Shown here one piece after another: positions 1 to 7,179 of a stretch of DNA of 39,922 bases. The position numbers and the translations under genes are program-made. The number at the start of each line of letters is the position of its first letter. Position 1 is the first letter of the stretch. Below the pieces are notes generated by a model, which was not told the origin of the DNA, made no database searches, and saw only the letters and a list, made by a program, of their open reading frames with translations. Origin of the DNA: Bacteroidota bacterium (lineage in GTDB: Bacteria > Bacteroidota > Bacteroidia > Chitinophagales > Saprospiraceae); assembly GCA_963169325.1 (NCBI GenBank), contig CAUJEY010000297.1:1-39922 (forward strand), read 5' to 3'.

Positions 1-42
1 ATCTCCGGACTTACGACATCTTCGGCCTTGACTATCACGGCC

Positions 43-81
43 GGAGGTGTCATCTGCGAGGCACGAGCAGATGACACCTCC
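43..81. repeat. REP-like perfect hairpin downstream of the RAYT gene
   Basis: The arms at 43-57 (GGAGGTGTCATCTGC) and 67-81 are a perfect 15-bp inverted repeat around a 9-nt loop. The same sequence family recurs four times upstream of the adjacent transposase gene (837-1269), so the gene is bracketed by its own palindromes. This is the usual arrangement for REP-associated tyrosine transposases. The hairpin could also act as a terminator for the transposase gene, but no T-run follows. Confidence 0.85.
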
Positions 82-97
82 CTCTCCCCTCCGGCAC

Positions 98-781
98 TTA
101 GTGCTCGATATCCAGGTATTCCACGCTTTCCGGAGTCTCCACCGCTGAAAGGTGAAAGTTTTTAAAATAGTCCAGTCCCCCGAACCACTCCAACACTTCG
201 CTCCGGGCAATCTTTGTTGAATCTTGGGATAACATAGCCTTGTACGAGCTCCAGCGGTAGTCGCTGAGTTTCGTATAAACGCCATGTTTCACCGGATTCG
301 AATGAATATAATATACCAGCCAGACCAAATGGTTGATATCCGTGACCTCTACGCGTTTGAACGGTCGGTAAAAAAGGTTTCCACTGCGCTTTTGCTCGGC
401 GTTTACCCGCATGGCGTAGGTGGTGAACAAACGGGTAAATTGCCGTTCCAGCACCGTGTGATAATCCCGATCGATGGGCGGCGTTTCCAGAAATTGTTGT
501 TGTGCCGCTGTCCGCATTAGTTCGGGAATGCCGGTGATGTATTGAAGGAGATGGTTTTCGTCTTTTACCCGAATCAGCAGATGGAAGTGATTTTCCATCA
601 GGCACCAGGCGAAGGTATCGACGTAATCACCTAGATATTGCGCGTATTTTTCCAGAAAAAATTGCCGTTGGTCGTCGTTCCGGTATAAAGGCTCCCGGTT
701 GTTGGTTCGGCCGTATACATGAAAATAGCCGCCGGGATAGAACCGGGCGAGATAGTGCGATTTGTCTTTTTTTGTGGCCAT
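98..781 (-). CDS. REP-associated tyrosine transposase (Y1/HUH, RAYT)
   Basis: This 227-residue protein is a single-strand DNA transposase of the IS200/IS605-like Y1 superfamily (Transposase_17 type). The HUH metal-binding motif is visible as ENHFHLL (His65 and His67), and the likely nucleophilic tyrosine is in YYIHSNP (Tyr157/158). The length is typical of domesticated RAYTs. No left and right IS ends were found. Instead the gene is flanked by REP-like hairpins at 43-81 and 837-1269, which supports a RAYT over an ordinary insertion sequence. Family members cleave and rejoin REP hairpins in single-stranded DNA. The start is an ATG at 779-781, and no in-frame break is seen, so it may still be active. 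Confidence 0.88.
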   Translation of the reverse strand: MATKKDKSHYLARFYPGGYFHVYGRTNNREPLYRNDDQRQFFLEKYAQYLGDYVDTFAWCLMENHFHLLIRVKDENHLLQYITGIPELMRTAAQQQFLETPPIDRDYHTVLERQFTRLFTTYAMRVNAEQKRSGNLFYRPFKRVEVTDINHLVWLVYYIHSNPVKHGVYTKLSDYRWSSYKAMLSQDSTKIARSEVLEWFGGLDYFKNFHLSAVETPESVEYLDIEH

Positions 782-836
782 GCGTATTACATTTACTCGT
801 GATTTTGCAGCCGGAGTAGGTGTCCGTGAGTCCGGT

Positions 837-1269
837 CCGGAGGTGTCATCTGCGAGGTACGAGCAGGTGACATCTCCGGACTTACGTCATCTCTGACCCT
901 GACTATACGGGTGCATAAAGATATGATAGCAACCGGAATGCCGGAGATGTCACCCGCTCGTACCTCGCGGATGACACCTCCGGCCTTAAAGGCACGAGCA
1001 GGTGACATCTCCGGACTTACGACATCTCCGGCCTTACGACATCTCTGACCTTGACTATCCAGGTGCATAAAGATATGATAGCAACCGGAATGCCGGAGAT
1101 GTCACCCGCTCGTACCTCGCGGATGACACCTCCGGCCTCAAGGCACGAGCGGGTGACATCTCCGGACTTACGACATCTTCAACCTTGACTATCCGGGTGC
1201 ATAAAGATATGATAGCAACCGGAATGCCGGAGATGTCACCTGCTCGTACCTCGCAGATGACACCTCCGG
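837..1269. repeat. Array of four REP-like hairpins with direct repeats between them
   Basis: Four hairpins lie at 837-879, 941-983, 1093-1135 and 1227-1269. Each has about 17-bp arms (CCGGAGATGTCACCCGC or close variants) around a 9-nt loop. Between them a segment containing GTGCATAAAGATATGATAGC is repeated three times, giving direct-repeat spacings of about 152 and 134 bp. An extra GACATCTCCGGCCTTAC-like stretch accounts for the longer spacing. Arm mismatches are mostly transitions. The array fills the space between the RAYT gene and the 3' end of the restriction gene, and the last hairpin ends 7 bp before that gene's stop codon. It is a BIME-like cluster, probably made by the neighbouring transposase. 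Confidence 0.88.
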
Positions 1270-1276
1270 CTCCTAA

Positions 1277-4200
1277 TCACCGCCCCCACACCCCCGCTCG
1301 CACCTCCTCCGCCTGCCCCAGCGCCGCCAGCGTCTCCAGCAAACGTTGGATTTGCTCCAGGCGTTTGGCCGTGCGCTTGCCTTCAAAAGCGGCGGCCAGG
1401 GTAGCCACGTCGGCGGGCGTTTCGAGGGCGGACAACACGTCGCGCAGGGCGGCGGCCTGTGCGGGCAACTGCTCCGGCCAGGCCCGCAGCCCCACCGGCG
1501 CTGCCGCTTCGGGTTCCGCTTCCTCTTCCAGGAGTTTGCCCTGTACGCCGGGCGCGCCGGCGCCGGGCGCCTGATATTCAGGCCGCAGCCAGCGGATATG
1601 CCCGGCAGCTTCTTCGGCGGCGCGGGCGGCATTGAGCCGCACGAGGCGTTCCAGTATTTCGCCTTCCGGCAGGTTATTGGGCCAGCCGTAGGCCTCCGCC
1701 ACGGCGGCGTCCAGTTCGTCGTGCAGCTGCCGCAGGATGCCCACCAGCCCCTGCTCGTGCGTGCGGCGCTCTTTATCGTTCAGTTTTTCGTTGGCGCGGG
1801 CTTTTTCCAACACGTTGTACATATCGGTGAGCGTGAGCTCGGGGTATTGCGCCTGCTGCCGCTTGCGGTGCGCGTCGAGGCGCTCGCCGAGTTCGCGGAT
1901 GCGGGCGGTTTGGGTGTCAGTGGGGGTGGGAAAGGGGAAGGGATCGAAACAACGAGTTTTATTGTAAACAGGGTCGTCACCAACGCCTAATCTACCGCCC
2001 GATGCAAGTGCCCAAGTAACATGAAAACGACTCGACAATACACCTAGGTAAAACGCATCTTCAAGTGCAAAAGCAACAAGCTTATGATCAGGAACAATAT
2101 TTGCGTCTAAAAATACAAAAAATCTATGCTTGGCAGTTTCTGGCGTTATGATAAAACGGCTAAGTCCCACCATTGCCCTACGAAGGGTTTTTCTTGGCTC
2201 GGCAAAAATCCACCACTTTTCACGTATTGATTTCCTTCTATTTTCATCTCGTTCAGGTTTAACCCTTTCCAACACATATTGAAAAATGCTTGGGAATTTA
2301 TCCCGAACCTCAATAGATTCATAACCAAACAAATCAATGACCATAACCCCTCTCCCTGTCTGTGTAATATCCCTTCCATTTCTATACGGCTTGATAATCT
2401 TGGAAACTTCTGGATTTTTTCCCCAACCAAGTTCAATAGCCTTCTCATGAGTAATAATAAATCCCGAACCCGCGAGCATCATTCCAAAAGAATTTAAGTC
2501 CTCTCCTGCTCTCAAAGGAACTGAACTAGTCACATCCGCACCTATTGACAAATCAGCGTTGATTTTTCCTGATTTTTTAGTGAATTCTATCTCCGCCTCC
2601 TCTTGATTCTCTACATTCTTTTCACCGGCAATAGTCCATAACTGACCCTGACATTTTCCATCAATGGCTACTGTCATTGCAATTCTTACTGCGGCACCAT
2701 CAGAGCTTTCTACCCAAGGGTGATTGGGAATGGCAAAGACCAAACTGGCTGCTTCTATGTTCAAATACTTTTCGATTATTCGTCTGTTAAAAGTTTGAGT
2801 AATGCTGTTCGTAGTAATGAATCCAAAACTTTTTGTCTGACCTGATTGAATTAACTGAGCAGATTTTTCCCACCAGTACATCACAAAGTCTATACTGTTG
2901 GGCAGGTAAGAATAGGCTTTTCGCAATGCTTCCGTGTAGCCATCACCAAGCGATTCTCTCATAGCTTTATCTCCGATAAACGGCGGATTGCCCACGATAT
3001 AATCCGCCTGCGGCCACTCGGCCGGGCGCGGGTTGGTGTACGCGTAGGTGGGCACACGGGCTTCGGGGTCGGGCACTTCTTCGCCGGTCACGGGGTGGGT
3101 TTTGGTCGTGCGGCCGTCCCAGCGGGTGACGGGTTGGCCGGCGGCGTCGAGCAGGGGTTTTTGGTCGTCCCAGGTCAGCACGGCGTCGCGGCATTCCACG
3201 TTGTGCAGGTCGCGGATGATGGGTTCGGCCAGGCCCTGGAGGCTGCCGCGGGTGCGCAGGTGCCATTGGAGGAAACCGATCCAGAGCACGAGTTCGGCGA
3301 TGGCGGCGGCGCGGGGGTTGAGTTCGAGGCCGAGGAAGTTGGCGGGCGTCACCATCACGCCGGCGAGTTCGAGGCGTTGCTGGCCCTGGCCGAGTTCGCG
3401 CAGGGTATTGAGCACTTCGCCTTCGAGGCGTTTGAGCAGTTCGAGGGTGACGTACAGGAAGTTGCCGCTGCCGCAGGCGGGGTCGAGGATGCGCAGCGCA
3501 GCGAGTTTTTGCAGGAAGGTTTCTACTTCGAGTATGGCTTTGGCGGTGTCGCCGTCTTCGGCGCGTTGCAGGGCTGCTGCCTGCACGGCTTCCCACTCGG
3601 CGCGCAGGGGTTCTATCACGGTGGGTTGCACGAGGCGTTCCACGTAGGCGCGTGGGGTATAGTGGGCGCCGAGTTTGTGGCGTTCGCGGGGGTCGAGGGC
3701 GCGTTCGAGCAGGGTACCGAAAATGGCGGGTTCCACGTCGCGCCAGTCGGCCCGGGCGGCTTCGGCGAGCAGTTGCACCTGGTCGGCGTCGAGGGGTATC
3801 ACGTCGGTGTGGGCGAAGAGACCGCCGTTGAAGCGGGGGATGCGGGCGCGCAGGGCCACGCTGTAGCCGCCGGTGTTCATGTCGCGCCAGAGGGCTTCGA
3901 GCAGGTGCGGAAAGTTGATGGGGTCCTGCGGGAATTCGTCGAGCAGGCGGCTGAAGGAGCGCTCGGGCAGCAGTCCCACGTCTTCGGCGAACATGGTGAA
4001 CAGGCTGCGCATGAGGAAGCCGGCGACGCGCTCGGGCTCGTGTCGGCCTTCCAGCGAGCGGGCCAGCCGGGCCAGCCGGTCGGCGATCTGGCGCGTCACA
4101 CGGGCGCTGCGGCGGCTGGGGTCGAGGGCGAGCGGGTCGGTCCACACCTGGCGCAGGCGTTCGCGGATGTCGTCGCGGTGGAGGTCGGCCAGGGGGATGC

Positions 4201-4732
4201 GGTAGGAGGCCGGGTCGGGGAACGGGGCGTAGTGGCCGCCGGCCCGGCTCCAGTCGGCGTACAGGGCGATGCTGTGGCCCACATCGGCCACGATCAGGAA
4301 GGGTGGCCGGCCGTGGCCCGCGATTTCTTCCGGAGGAAGCAGGCGGGCGTAATTTTCGGCTTGCTTGCGGGCTTTTTCCATCGCCGTATCCCAGGCGGCG
4401 GTGCCCCGAAGGCCGTGGCCGGTTTTGCGCCGGGCTAAGCGTTGCTGCCCGGCTTCGGAGAGGGGCGTTTCCGTGGCGGCATCGGCGCCCTGTTTGGCTT
4501 CGAGCACGAAATGGGCGCGTTTGTAGCAGTCGATGAAGTTTTTGCTGCGGTCCGCTATGCCGGGAATGGTTTTTTCAAACACATAAACATTAGCCGAATG
4601 GTCTTCGGATGCCGGGTTTGGGGCGTCTACGTCCAGCAGGCCGCACAATTCGGCCACAAACAGTTGAGCGTTGGCGCGTTCGGCGGCGCCCGAGGCGGCC
4701 CATTTGGTCAGGAAGGCGTCGATGGTAGTCAA
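1277..4732 (-). CDS. MmeI-like (type IIL/IIG) restriction endonuclease-methyltransferase
   Basis: This 1151-residue protein combines DNA cleavage and adenine methylation in one chain. An N-terminal nuclease motif D68-X9-E78-A-K80 has the spacing known from MmeI. A helical connector follows, then methyltransferase motif [10 protein letters not shown] (417-425) and motif IV NPPF (582-585), then a target-recognition part (about 590-930) and a C-terminal helical tail. MmeI itself is about 920 residues, so this is a long relative. The start is a TTG at 4730-4732. No ATG lies upstream in frame before the stop at 4799-4801, and the family start pattern ([14 protein letters not shown]) follows directly. 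The stretch coding residues about 577-929 is clearly AT-richer than both flanks. No separate methylase or specificity gene is adjacent, as expected for this type. Confidence 0.88.
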   Translation of the reverse strand: MTTIDAFLTKWAASGAAERANAQLFVAELCGLLDVDAPNPASEDHSANVYVFEKTIPGIADRSKNFIDCYKRAHFVLEAKQGADAATETPLSEAGQQRLARRKTGHGLRGTAAWDTAMEKARKQAENYARLLPPEEIAGHGRPPFLIVADVGHSIALYADWSRAGGHYAPFPDPASYRIPLADLHRDDIRERLRQVWTDPLALDPSRRSARVTRQIADRLARLARSLEGRHEPERVAGFLMRSLFTMFAEDVGLLPERSFSRLLDEFPQDPINFPHLLEALWRDMNTGGYSVALRARIPRFNGGLFAHTDVIPLDADQVQLLAEAARADWRDVEPAIFGTLLERALDPRERHKLGAHYTPRAYVERLVQPTVIEPLRAEWEAVQAAALQRAEDGDTAKAILEVETFLQKLAALRILDPACGSGNFLYVTLELLKRLEGEVLNTLRELGQGQQRLELAGVMVTPANFLGLELNPRAAAIAELVLWIGFLQWHLRTRGSLQGLAEPIIRDLHNVECRDAVLTWDDQKPLLDAAGQPVTRWDGRTTKTHPVTGEEVPDPEARVPTYAYTNPRPAEWPQADYIVGNPPFIGDKAMRESLGDGYTEALRKAYSYLPNSIDFVMYWWEKSAQLIQSGQTKSFGFITTNSITQTFNRRIIEKYLNIEAASLVFAIPNHPWVESSDGAAVRIAMTVAIDGKCQGQLWTIAGEKNVENQEEAEIEFTKKSGKINADLSIGADVTSSVPLRAGEDLNSFGMMLAGSGFIITHEKAIELGWGKNPEVSKIIKPYRNGRDITQTGRGVMVIDLFGYESIEVRDKFPSIFQYVLERVKPERDENRRKSIREKWWIFAEPRKTLRRAMVGLSRFIITPETAKHRFFVFLDANIVPDHKLVAFALEDAFYLGVLSSRFHVTWALASGGRLGVGDDPVYNKTRCFDPFPFPTPTDTQTARIRELGERLDAHRKRQQAQYPELTLTDMYNVLEKARANEKLNDKERRTHEQGLVGILRQLHDELDAAVAEAYGWPNNLPEGEILERLVRLNAARAAEEAAGHIRWLRPEYQAPGAGAPGVQGKLLEEEAEPEAAAPVGLRAWPEQLPAQAAALRDVLSALETPADVATLAAAFEGKRTAKRLEQIQRLLETLAALGQAEEVRAGVWGR

Positions 4733-4789
4733 TGGATTCGGGTCGGTTTGGTGTGTGGCGAAAGTGGGGAGATTTTGGGAGAAAAAGAT

Positions 4790-4797
4790 TACCTTTG
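4790..4797 (+). promoter_or_regulatory. Bacteroidota -7 box for the antitoxin gene at 4818
   Basis: TACCTTTG fits TAnnTTTG and lies 20 bp before the ATG. It is preceded by TTTTGGGAGAAAAAG (4773-4787), which closely resembles the sequence ahead of the second orphan antitoxin (12151-12177). No TTTG at the ideal 19-nt spacing is present. Confidence 0.6.
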
Positions 4798-4817
4798 TTT
4801 ATCAAATAGTTGAATTC

Positions 4818-5033
4818 ATGTCGACACTACAAATTAATATAGAAGACAAACTCAGGCTTGAAATTGAGGCGCAGGCAAAGGCGTTGAATCTGGACGTGGA
4901 AACGCTGGTCAAAAAAGCGTTATCCGATTATTTTTACTTGCGCCGGGTAGACAACCTTCGCAGGCGGCTTAATAAGAAAGCCAAAGCGCTCGGTTACAAA
5001 AGCGAGGAGGACATATTTGAGTCTGTCTCATGA
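4818..5033 (+). CDS. VapB-like antitoxin, toxin partner deleted
   Basis: This 71-residue protein has an N-terminal strand-helix-helix pattern (LQINIEDKLRLEIEAQAKA) followed by a basic, charged tail, typical of ribbon-helix-helix antitoxins that precede PIN toxins in Bacteroidota. The ATG at 4818 was chosen because an upstream extension would cross the promoter and overlap the divergent restriction gene. The stop overlaps an ATG (ATGA, 5030-5033), the usual coupling to a toxin. Only a remnant of that toxin remains, so the antitoxin appears orphaned. Family assignment is by pattern only. Confidence 0.65.
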   Translation: MSTLQINIEDKLRLEIEAQAKALNLDVETLVKKALSDYFYLRRVDNLRRRLNKKAKALGYKSEEDIFESVS

Positions 5034-5085
5034 AAGTAGTGCGGCAATTCTCAGCCCTGCGGACTTTCTAAAAATACCTGACTAA
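5030..5085 (+). pseudogene. Relic of a PIN-family toxin with an internal deletion
   Basis: The ATG at 5030 overlaps the antitoxin stop and begins MKVV, the usual start of COG1569-type PIN toxins. That frame ends at 5071 after 13 codons. In another frame, positions 5047-5085 read ILSPADFLKIPD followed by a stop, which resembles the C-terminal end of such toxins. The simplest reading is that nearly the whole toxin was lost by an internal deletion that joined its first few codons to its last dozen out of frame. The C-terminal resemblance is from memory of the family. Confidence 0.55.
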
Positions 5086-5094
5086 ATTTAGATT

Positions 5095-6039
5095 TTGATT
5101 ATCCGATTTATATTCCTCCTACCCCTCTTCCTCCTCAGCCATTCCGGCACATCCGCCCAGATCGCCCCCGTGTATGCCATCGATGCGCACGCCGACACCC
5201 TCCGGCACGCGGATTTCCCCGATTTGTACCACCTCACCGATAAATTGACGGAACCGGCTCAAAACGAGTTGGAAAAAGTACGGGCCATTTTCTACTGGAT
5301 CGCAAAAAATATCCGCTACGACTATGAAGGGCTTCGGGCAAACTACTGGGACCGGTTTTCAATGAATAAACAGCTGGCATTGACTACCTATGACCGTGGC
5401 ACGGGTATCTGCGGCGGCTATGCCATGCTGATGAGCACTATGCTGGATCACGCCGAGATAAACAACACCGTTGTCACCGGTTATGCCAAAGGGGATAAAC
5501 GTTTTCGTACCGCCGATTCGACCGGGAATCACGCCTGGAATGCGGTGCAGATCGACAGCGTGTGGCATTTGCTGGATGTCACCTGGGCAAGCCCGGAAAC
5601 AGCCTGGGATAATATCCGGGAATCCTATTTTCTGGCAGACCCTGAACGGCTCATTGCCAGTCACTTTCCGGAAGATGAAAAATGGACCCTGCTGGATCGG
5701 AAAATTACGCGGGAAGCATTTGATCAGTTGCCGGAGGTGAACAGTTTGTACTACGAGTTTGGTTTCGGTACGTCACCGCCTGTTATCGAGCGGACTGCCG
5801 GCAAAGTGCGTTTTAAACTGCACCTGCCGGATAAAATGATCATCGGATTTATTCTGACCGATAAAACAACCTACAAGCAAACGGATGCCCACTTCAAAAT
5901 TGAAAAGGGAGTGCATGAGAACACCGTTACAGTGGATGTGCCGGAGCAGGGCGACTTTACTTTAGAAATGACGGCGATGTGGGATAAATATCCGTACAAG
6001 AAATATTTCGAGGTAGTGGTGGTGGAAATTGAATGGTAA
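5095..6039 (+). CDS. Secreted transglutaminase-like protein
   Basis: This 314-residue protein has a signal peptide (FIFLLPLFLLSHSGTSAQ, residues 5-22) and a transglutaminase-like (papain-fold) domain. The catalytic triad is visible as Cys106 in GICGGYA, His146 in GNHAWN and Asp161 in LLDVTWAS. Relatives act as proteases or peptide hydrolases in the envelope, and the substrate here is unknown. The C-terminal third is beta-rich with no recognised domain. The start must be the TTG at 5095: a stop lies at 5089-5091 and no ATG occurs before the signal peptide. It begins 9 bp after the deleted toxin and converges on the DUF5615/DUF433 pair. Confidence 0.78.
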   Translation: MIIRFIFLLPLFLLSHSGTSAQIAPVYAIDAHADTLRHADFPDLYHLTDKLTEPAQNELEKVRAIFYWIAKNIRYDYEGLRANYWDRFSMNKQLALTTYDRGTGICGGYAMLMSTMLDHAEINNTVVTGYAKGDKRFRTADSTGNHAWNAVQIDSVWHLLDVTWASPETAWDNIRESYFLADPERLIASHFPEDEKWTLLDRKITREAFDQLPEVNSLYYEFGFGTSPPVIERTAGKVRFKLHLPDKMIIGFILTDKTTYKQTDAHFKIEKGVHENTVTVDVPEQGDFTLEMTAMWDKYPYKKYFEVVVVEIEW

Positions 6040-6070
6040 CGCGCGCGACCGGGAGCATTGGTATTCTTTT

Positions 6071-6406
6071 TCAAAAAACCTCTAAAACTCCGTAATCAGG
6101 GTCCAAGGCAAATTCTTCAATTTCCGGTGCTTTATGGATTAATACCTGAGCAAGGTAACTGGTACGCTGATTTCCAATACGTAACATGATTACTTTAGGA
6201 GGGTAGCCTTTGGCTAACAACAAGTTGAAAAAGTCTTCGTCGTTGGTAATAATGATAAAATCATTGGCCTTCGCCCAATTCCATATCGCCGTATCAGAAG
6301 CCGGGACAGGAAGCCCCGTGTTGACGACATGCATGATATCTGGGAAAGTCGGCTCAAGTAGCCGGGTCAACCGCCAGGAAAGGTTGGCGTCCAGTAATAG
6401 TTTCAT
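6071..6406 (-). CDS. DUF5615 PIN-like toxin
   Basis: This 111-residue protein has the DUF5615 (Mut7-C-like/PIN-like) pattern: an N-terminal acidic strand MKLLLDANLS with Asp6, a central TNDEDFF motif, and a closing strand-rich part. Family members are predicted RNases acting as toxins with DUF433 antitoxins. The ATG overlaps the antitoxin stop by four bases (ATGA, 6403-6406), giving an antitoxin-first operon. It is complete and appears to be the only fully intact toxin-antitoxin pair among the five antitoxin loci in this window. Confidence 0.8.
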   Translation of the reverse strand: MKLLLDANLSWRLTRLLEPTFPDIMHVVNTGLPVPASDTAIWNWAKANDFIIITNDEDFFNLLLAKGYPPKVIMLRIGNQRTSYLAQVLIHKAPEIEEFALDPDYGVLEVF

Positions 6407-6633
6407 GCGGCAGCCAGCAATTTGGTAATATGCTCACGTTCCGCTGCAAAAGCCAGTGAAGCCAGGATATGTTCCCGCTTCAACTCCGGAAAGTCTTCTA
6501 AAATTTCTTCAAACGATGCATCACTGGCAAGCCAACCTAATATATCGGCTACGGAAATACGAGTCCCCTTGATACAAGGTTTTCCAAAACGAATATTTGG
6601 GTCAATGCTGATATATTCCCGAAAGTGTTCCAT
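6403..6633 (-). CDS. DUF433 antitoxin
   Basis: This 76-residue protein matches the DUF433 pattern: SIDPNIRFGKPCIKGTRI, then a helix-turn-helix-like stretch (VADILGWLASDASFEEILED) and a short helical tail. DUF433 proteins are DNA-binding antitoxins paired with DUF5615 or VapC-like toxins. The start is the ATG at 6631-6633. A longer reading from a TTG at 6649-6651 is rejected because it would lie inside the -7 promoter box. It is co-transcribed and overlaps with the downstream toxin. Confidence 0.82.
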   Translation of the reverse strand: MEHFREYISIDPNIRFGKPCIKGTRISVADILGWLASDASFEEILEDFPELKREHILASLAFAAEREHITKLLAAA

Positions 6634-6648
6634 GTGCGATTTTACTGA

Positions 6649-6679
6649 CAAAAATAATCCTTTTCTACTGCATTACAAA
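6649..6679 (-). promoter_or_regulatory. Consensus Bacteroidota promoter for DUF433/DUF5615
   Basis: On the minus strand the sequence reads TTTG, then exactly 19 nt, then TATTTTTG. This is a full match to the TTTG-N19-TAnnTTTG consensus, with -33 at 6676-6679 and -7 at 6649-6656. Transcription would start near 6642, about 9 bp before the ATG at 6633. A related copy lies at 7104-7133 ahead of the UPF0175 gene. Confidence 0.8.
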
Positions 6680-6724
6680 GACTGCCGAACCAATGATGCT
6701 TTCCACACCGCCTGCCAGACCGCG

Positions 6725-6850
6725 TTACAAATACCCTTTCACCGCATCCACCGCTTCCTTCCACTGCGACGTATCGCTGCCGCCTGCCGTTTTTAAACAT
6801 GCTCGCCGGCAAGTCGCACTAATTCCAGATGTATCGCTTCCGACGATCAT
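6725..6850 (-). pseudogene. Chimeric ORF: toxin N-terminus fused in frame to a second copy of the AlaS C-terminus
   Basis: The ATG (6848-6850) overlaps the UPF0175 stop (ATGA). The 41-codon frame begins MIVGSDTSGIS, the kind of start seen in DUF3368 PIN-like toxins that follow UPF0175 genes. It ends GGSDTSQWKEAVDAVKGYL-stop, which is the AlaS C-terminus with two substitutions. The last 66 bp match the real alaS end at 7179 onward with six mismatches. Both parts share GSDTS, so the join may have arisen at this short similarity. It is unlikely to be a working toxin, and expression is unknown. Confidence 0.7.
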
Positions 6851-7089
6851 ATCCCCAGTTTTTCAAGCATCGTCACATCGTGCCTGATATCTTCTTCCGA
6901 AATATTGAGAAAATGGTTTCTATTAGCCAGCTCTTTTTGGAAGGCATAACGAGAAATGCCAGCAAATTCGGCACATTTGCCCAATGACATTTTCCATTGC
7001 ACATAGAAAAAAATGGCCAGGTCCAATCGCATTTCGACTTCAATGCGATGGCTCGCTTGAACAATATGATCAGGAATGGTGAAAGACAT
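6847..7089 (-). CDS. UPF0175 family antitoxin
   Basis: This 80-residue protein has the UPF0175 pattern: an amphipathic first helix, then a helix-turn-helix (KMSLGKCAEFAGISRYAFQK), then ISEEDIRHDVTMLEKLGI, which resembles the acidic C-terminal motif of the family. UPF0175 proteins are DNA-binding antitoxins normally followed by a DUF3368 PIN-like toxin. The ATG at 7087-7089 is preferred over one 39 bp upstream because the promoter (7104-7133) lies between them. The expected toxin is reduced to its first codons fused to an alaS tail. Confidence 0.78.
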   Translation of the reverse strand: MSFTIPDHIVQASHRIEVEMRLDLAIFFYVQWKMSLGKCAEFAGISRYAFQKELANRNHFLNISEEDIRHDVTMLEKLGI

Positions 7090-7103
7090 TGGATATTTTT
7101 TTA

Positions 7104-7133
7104 CAAAAACAATCCCTTTTCCCCACATTCCAA
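7104..7133 (-). promoter_or_regulatory. Promoter for the UPF0175 gene, related to that of DUF433
   Basis: The minus strand reads TTG (7131-7133), 19 nt, then TGTTTTTG (7104-7111). The spacer GAATGTGGGGAAAAGGGAT aligns with the DUF433 promoter spacer TAATGCAGTAGAAAAGGAT. The two toxin-antitoxin promoters are therefore diverged copies. The -7 box has G in place of the conserved A, so it may be weaker. Confidence 0.65.
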
Positions 7134-7158
7134 GCGCTTTATAGCAGCCAGGAATTCC

Positions 7159-7179
7159 ACGCGGTCTGGCAGACCGCGT
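7159..7179 (-). terminator. Hairpin at the alaS stop codon
   Basis: ACGCGGTCT and AGACCGCGT form a perfect 9-bp stem around a 3-nt loop, starting within the alaS stop codon. There is no clear T-run, so termination is uncertain. A degraded counterpart lies next to the second alaS tail (about 6704-6724), where one arm no longer pairs. Confidence 0.5.

Noticed and set aside
837-1269. Regularly spaced repeats resembling a CRISPR array
   Set aside because: Each repeat is a long hairpin, the intervening sequences are themselves repeated, spacings differ, and no cas genes are nearby. A REP/BIME-like cluster explains it better.
3095-4438. Long open frame on the plus strand opposite the restriction gene
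   Set aside because: It is antisense to conserved methyltransferase and nuclease coding sequence, has Gly/Glu/Phe-rich composition typical of a GC-biased shadow frame, and shows no domain.
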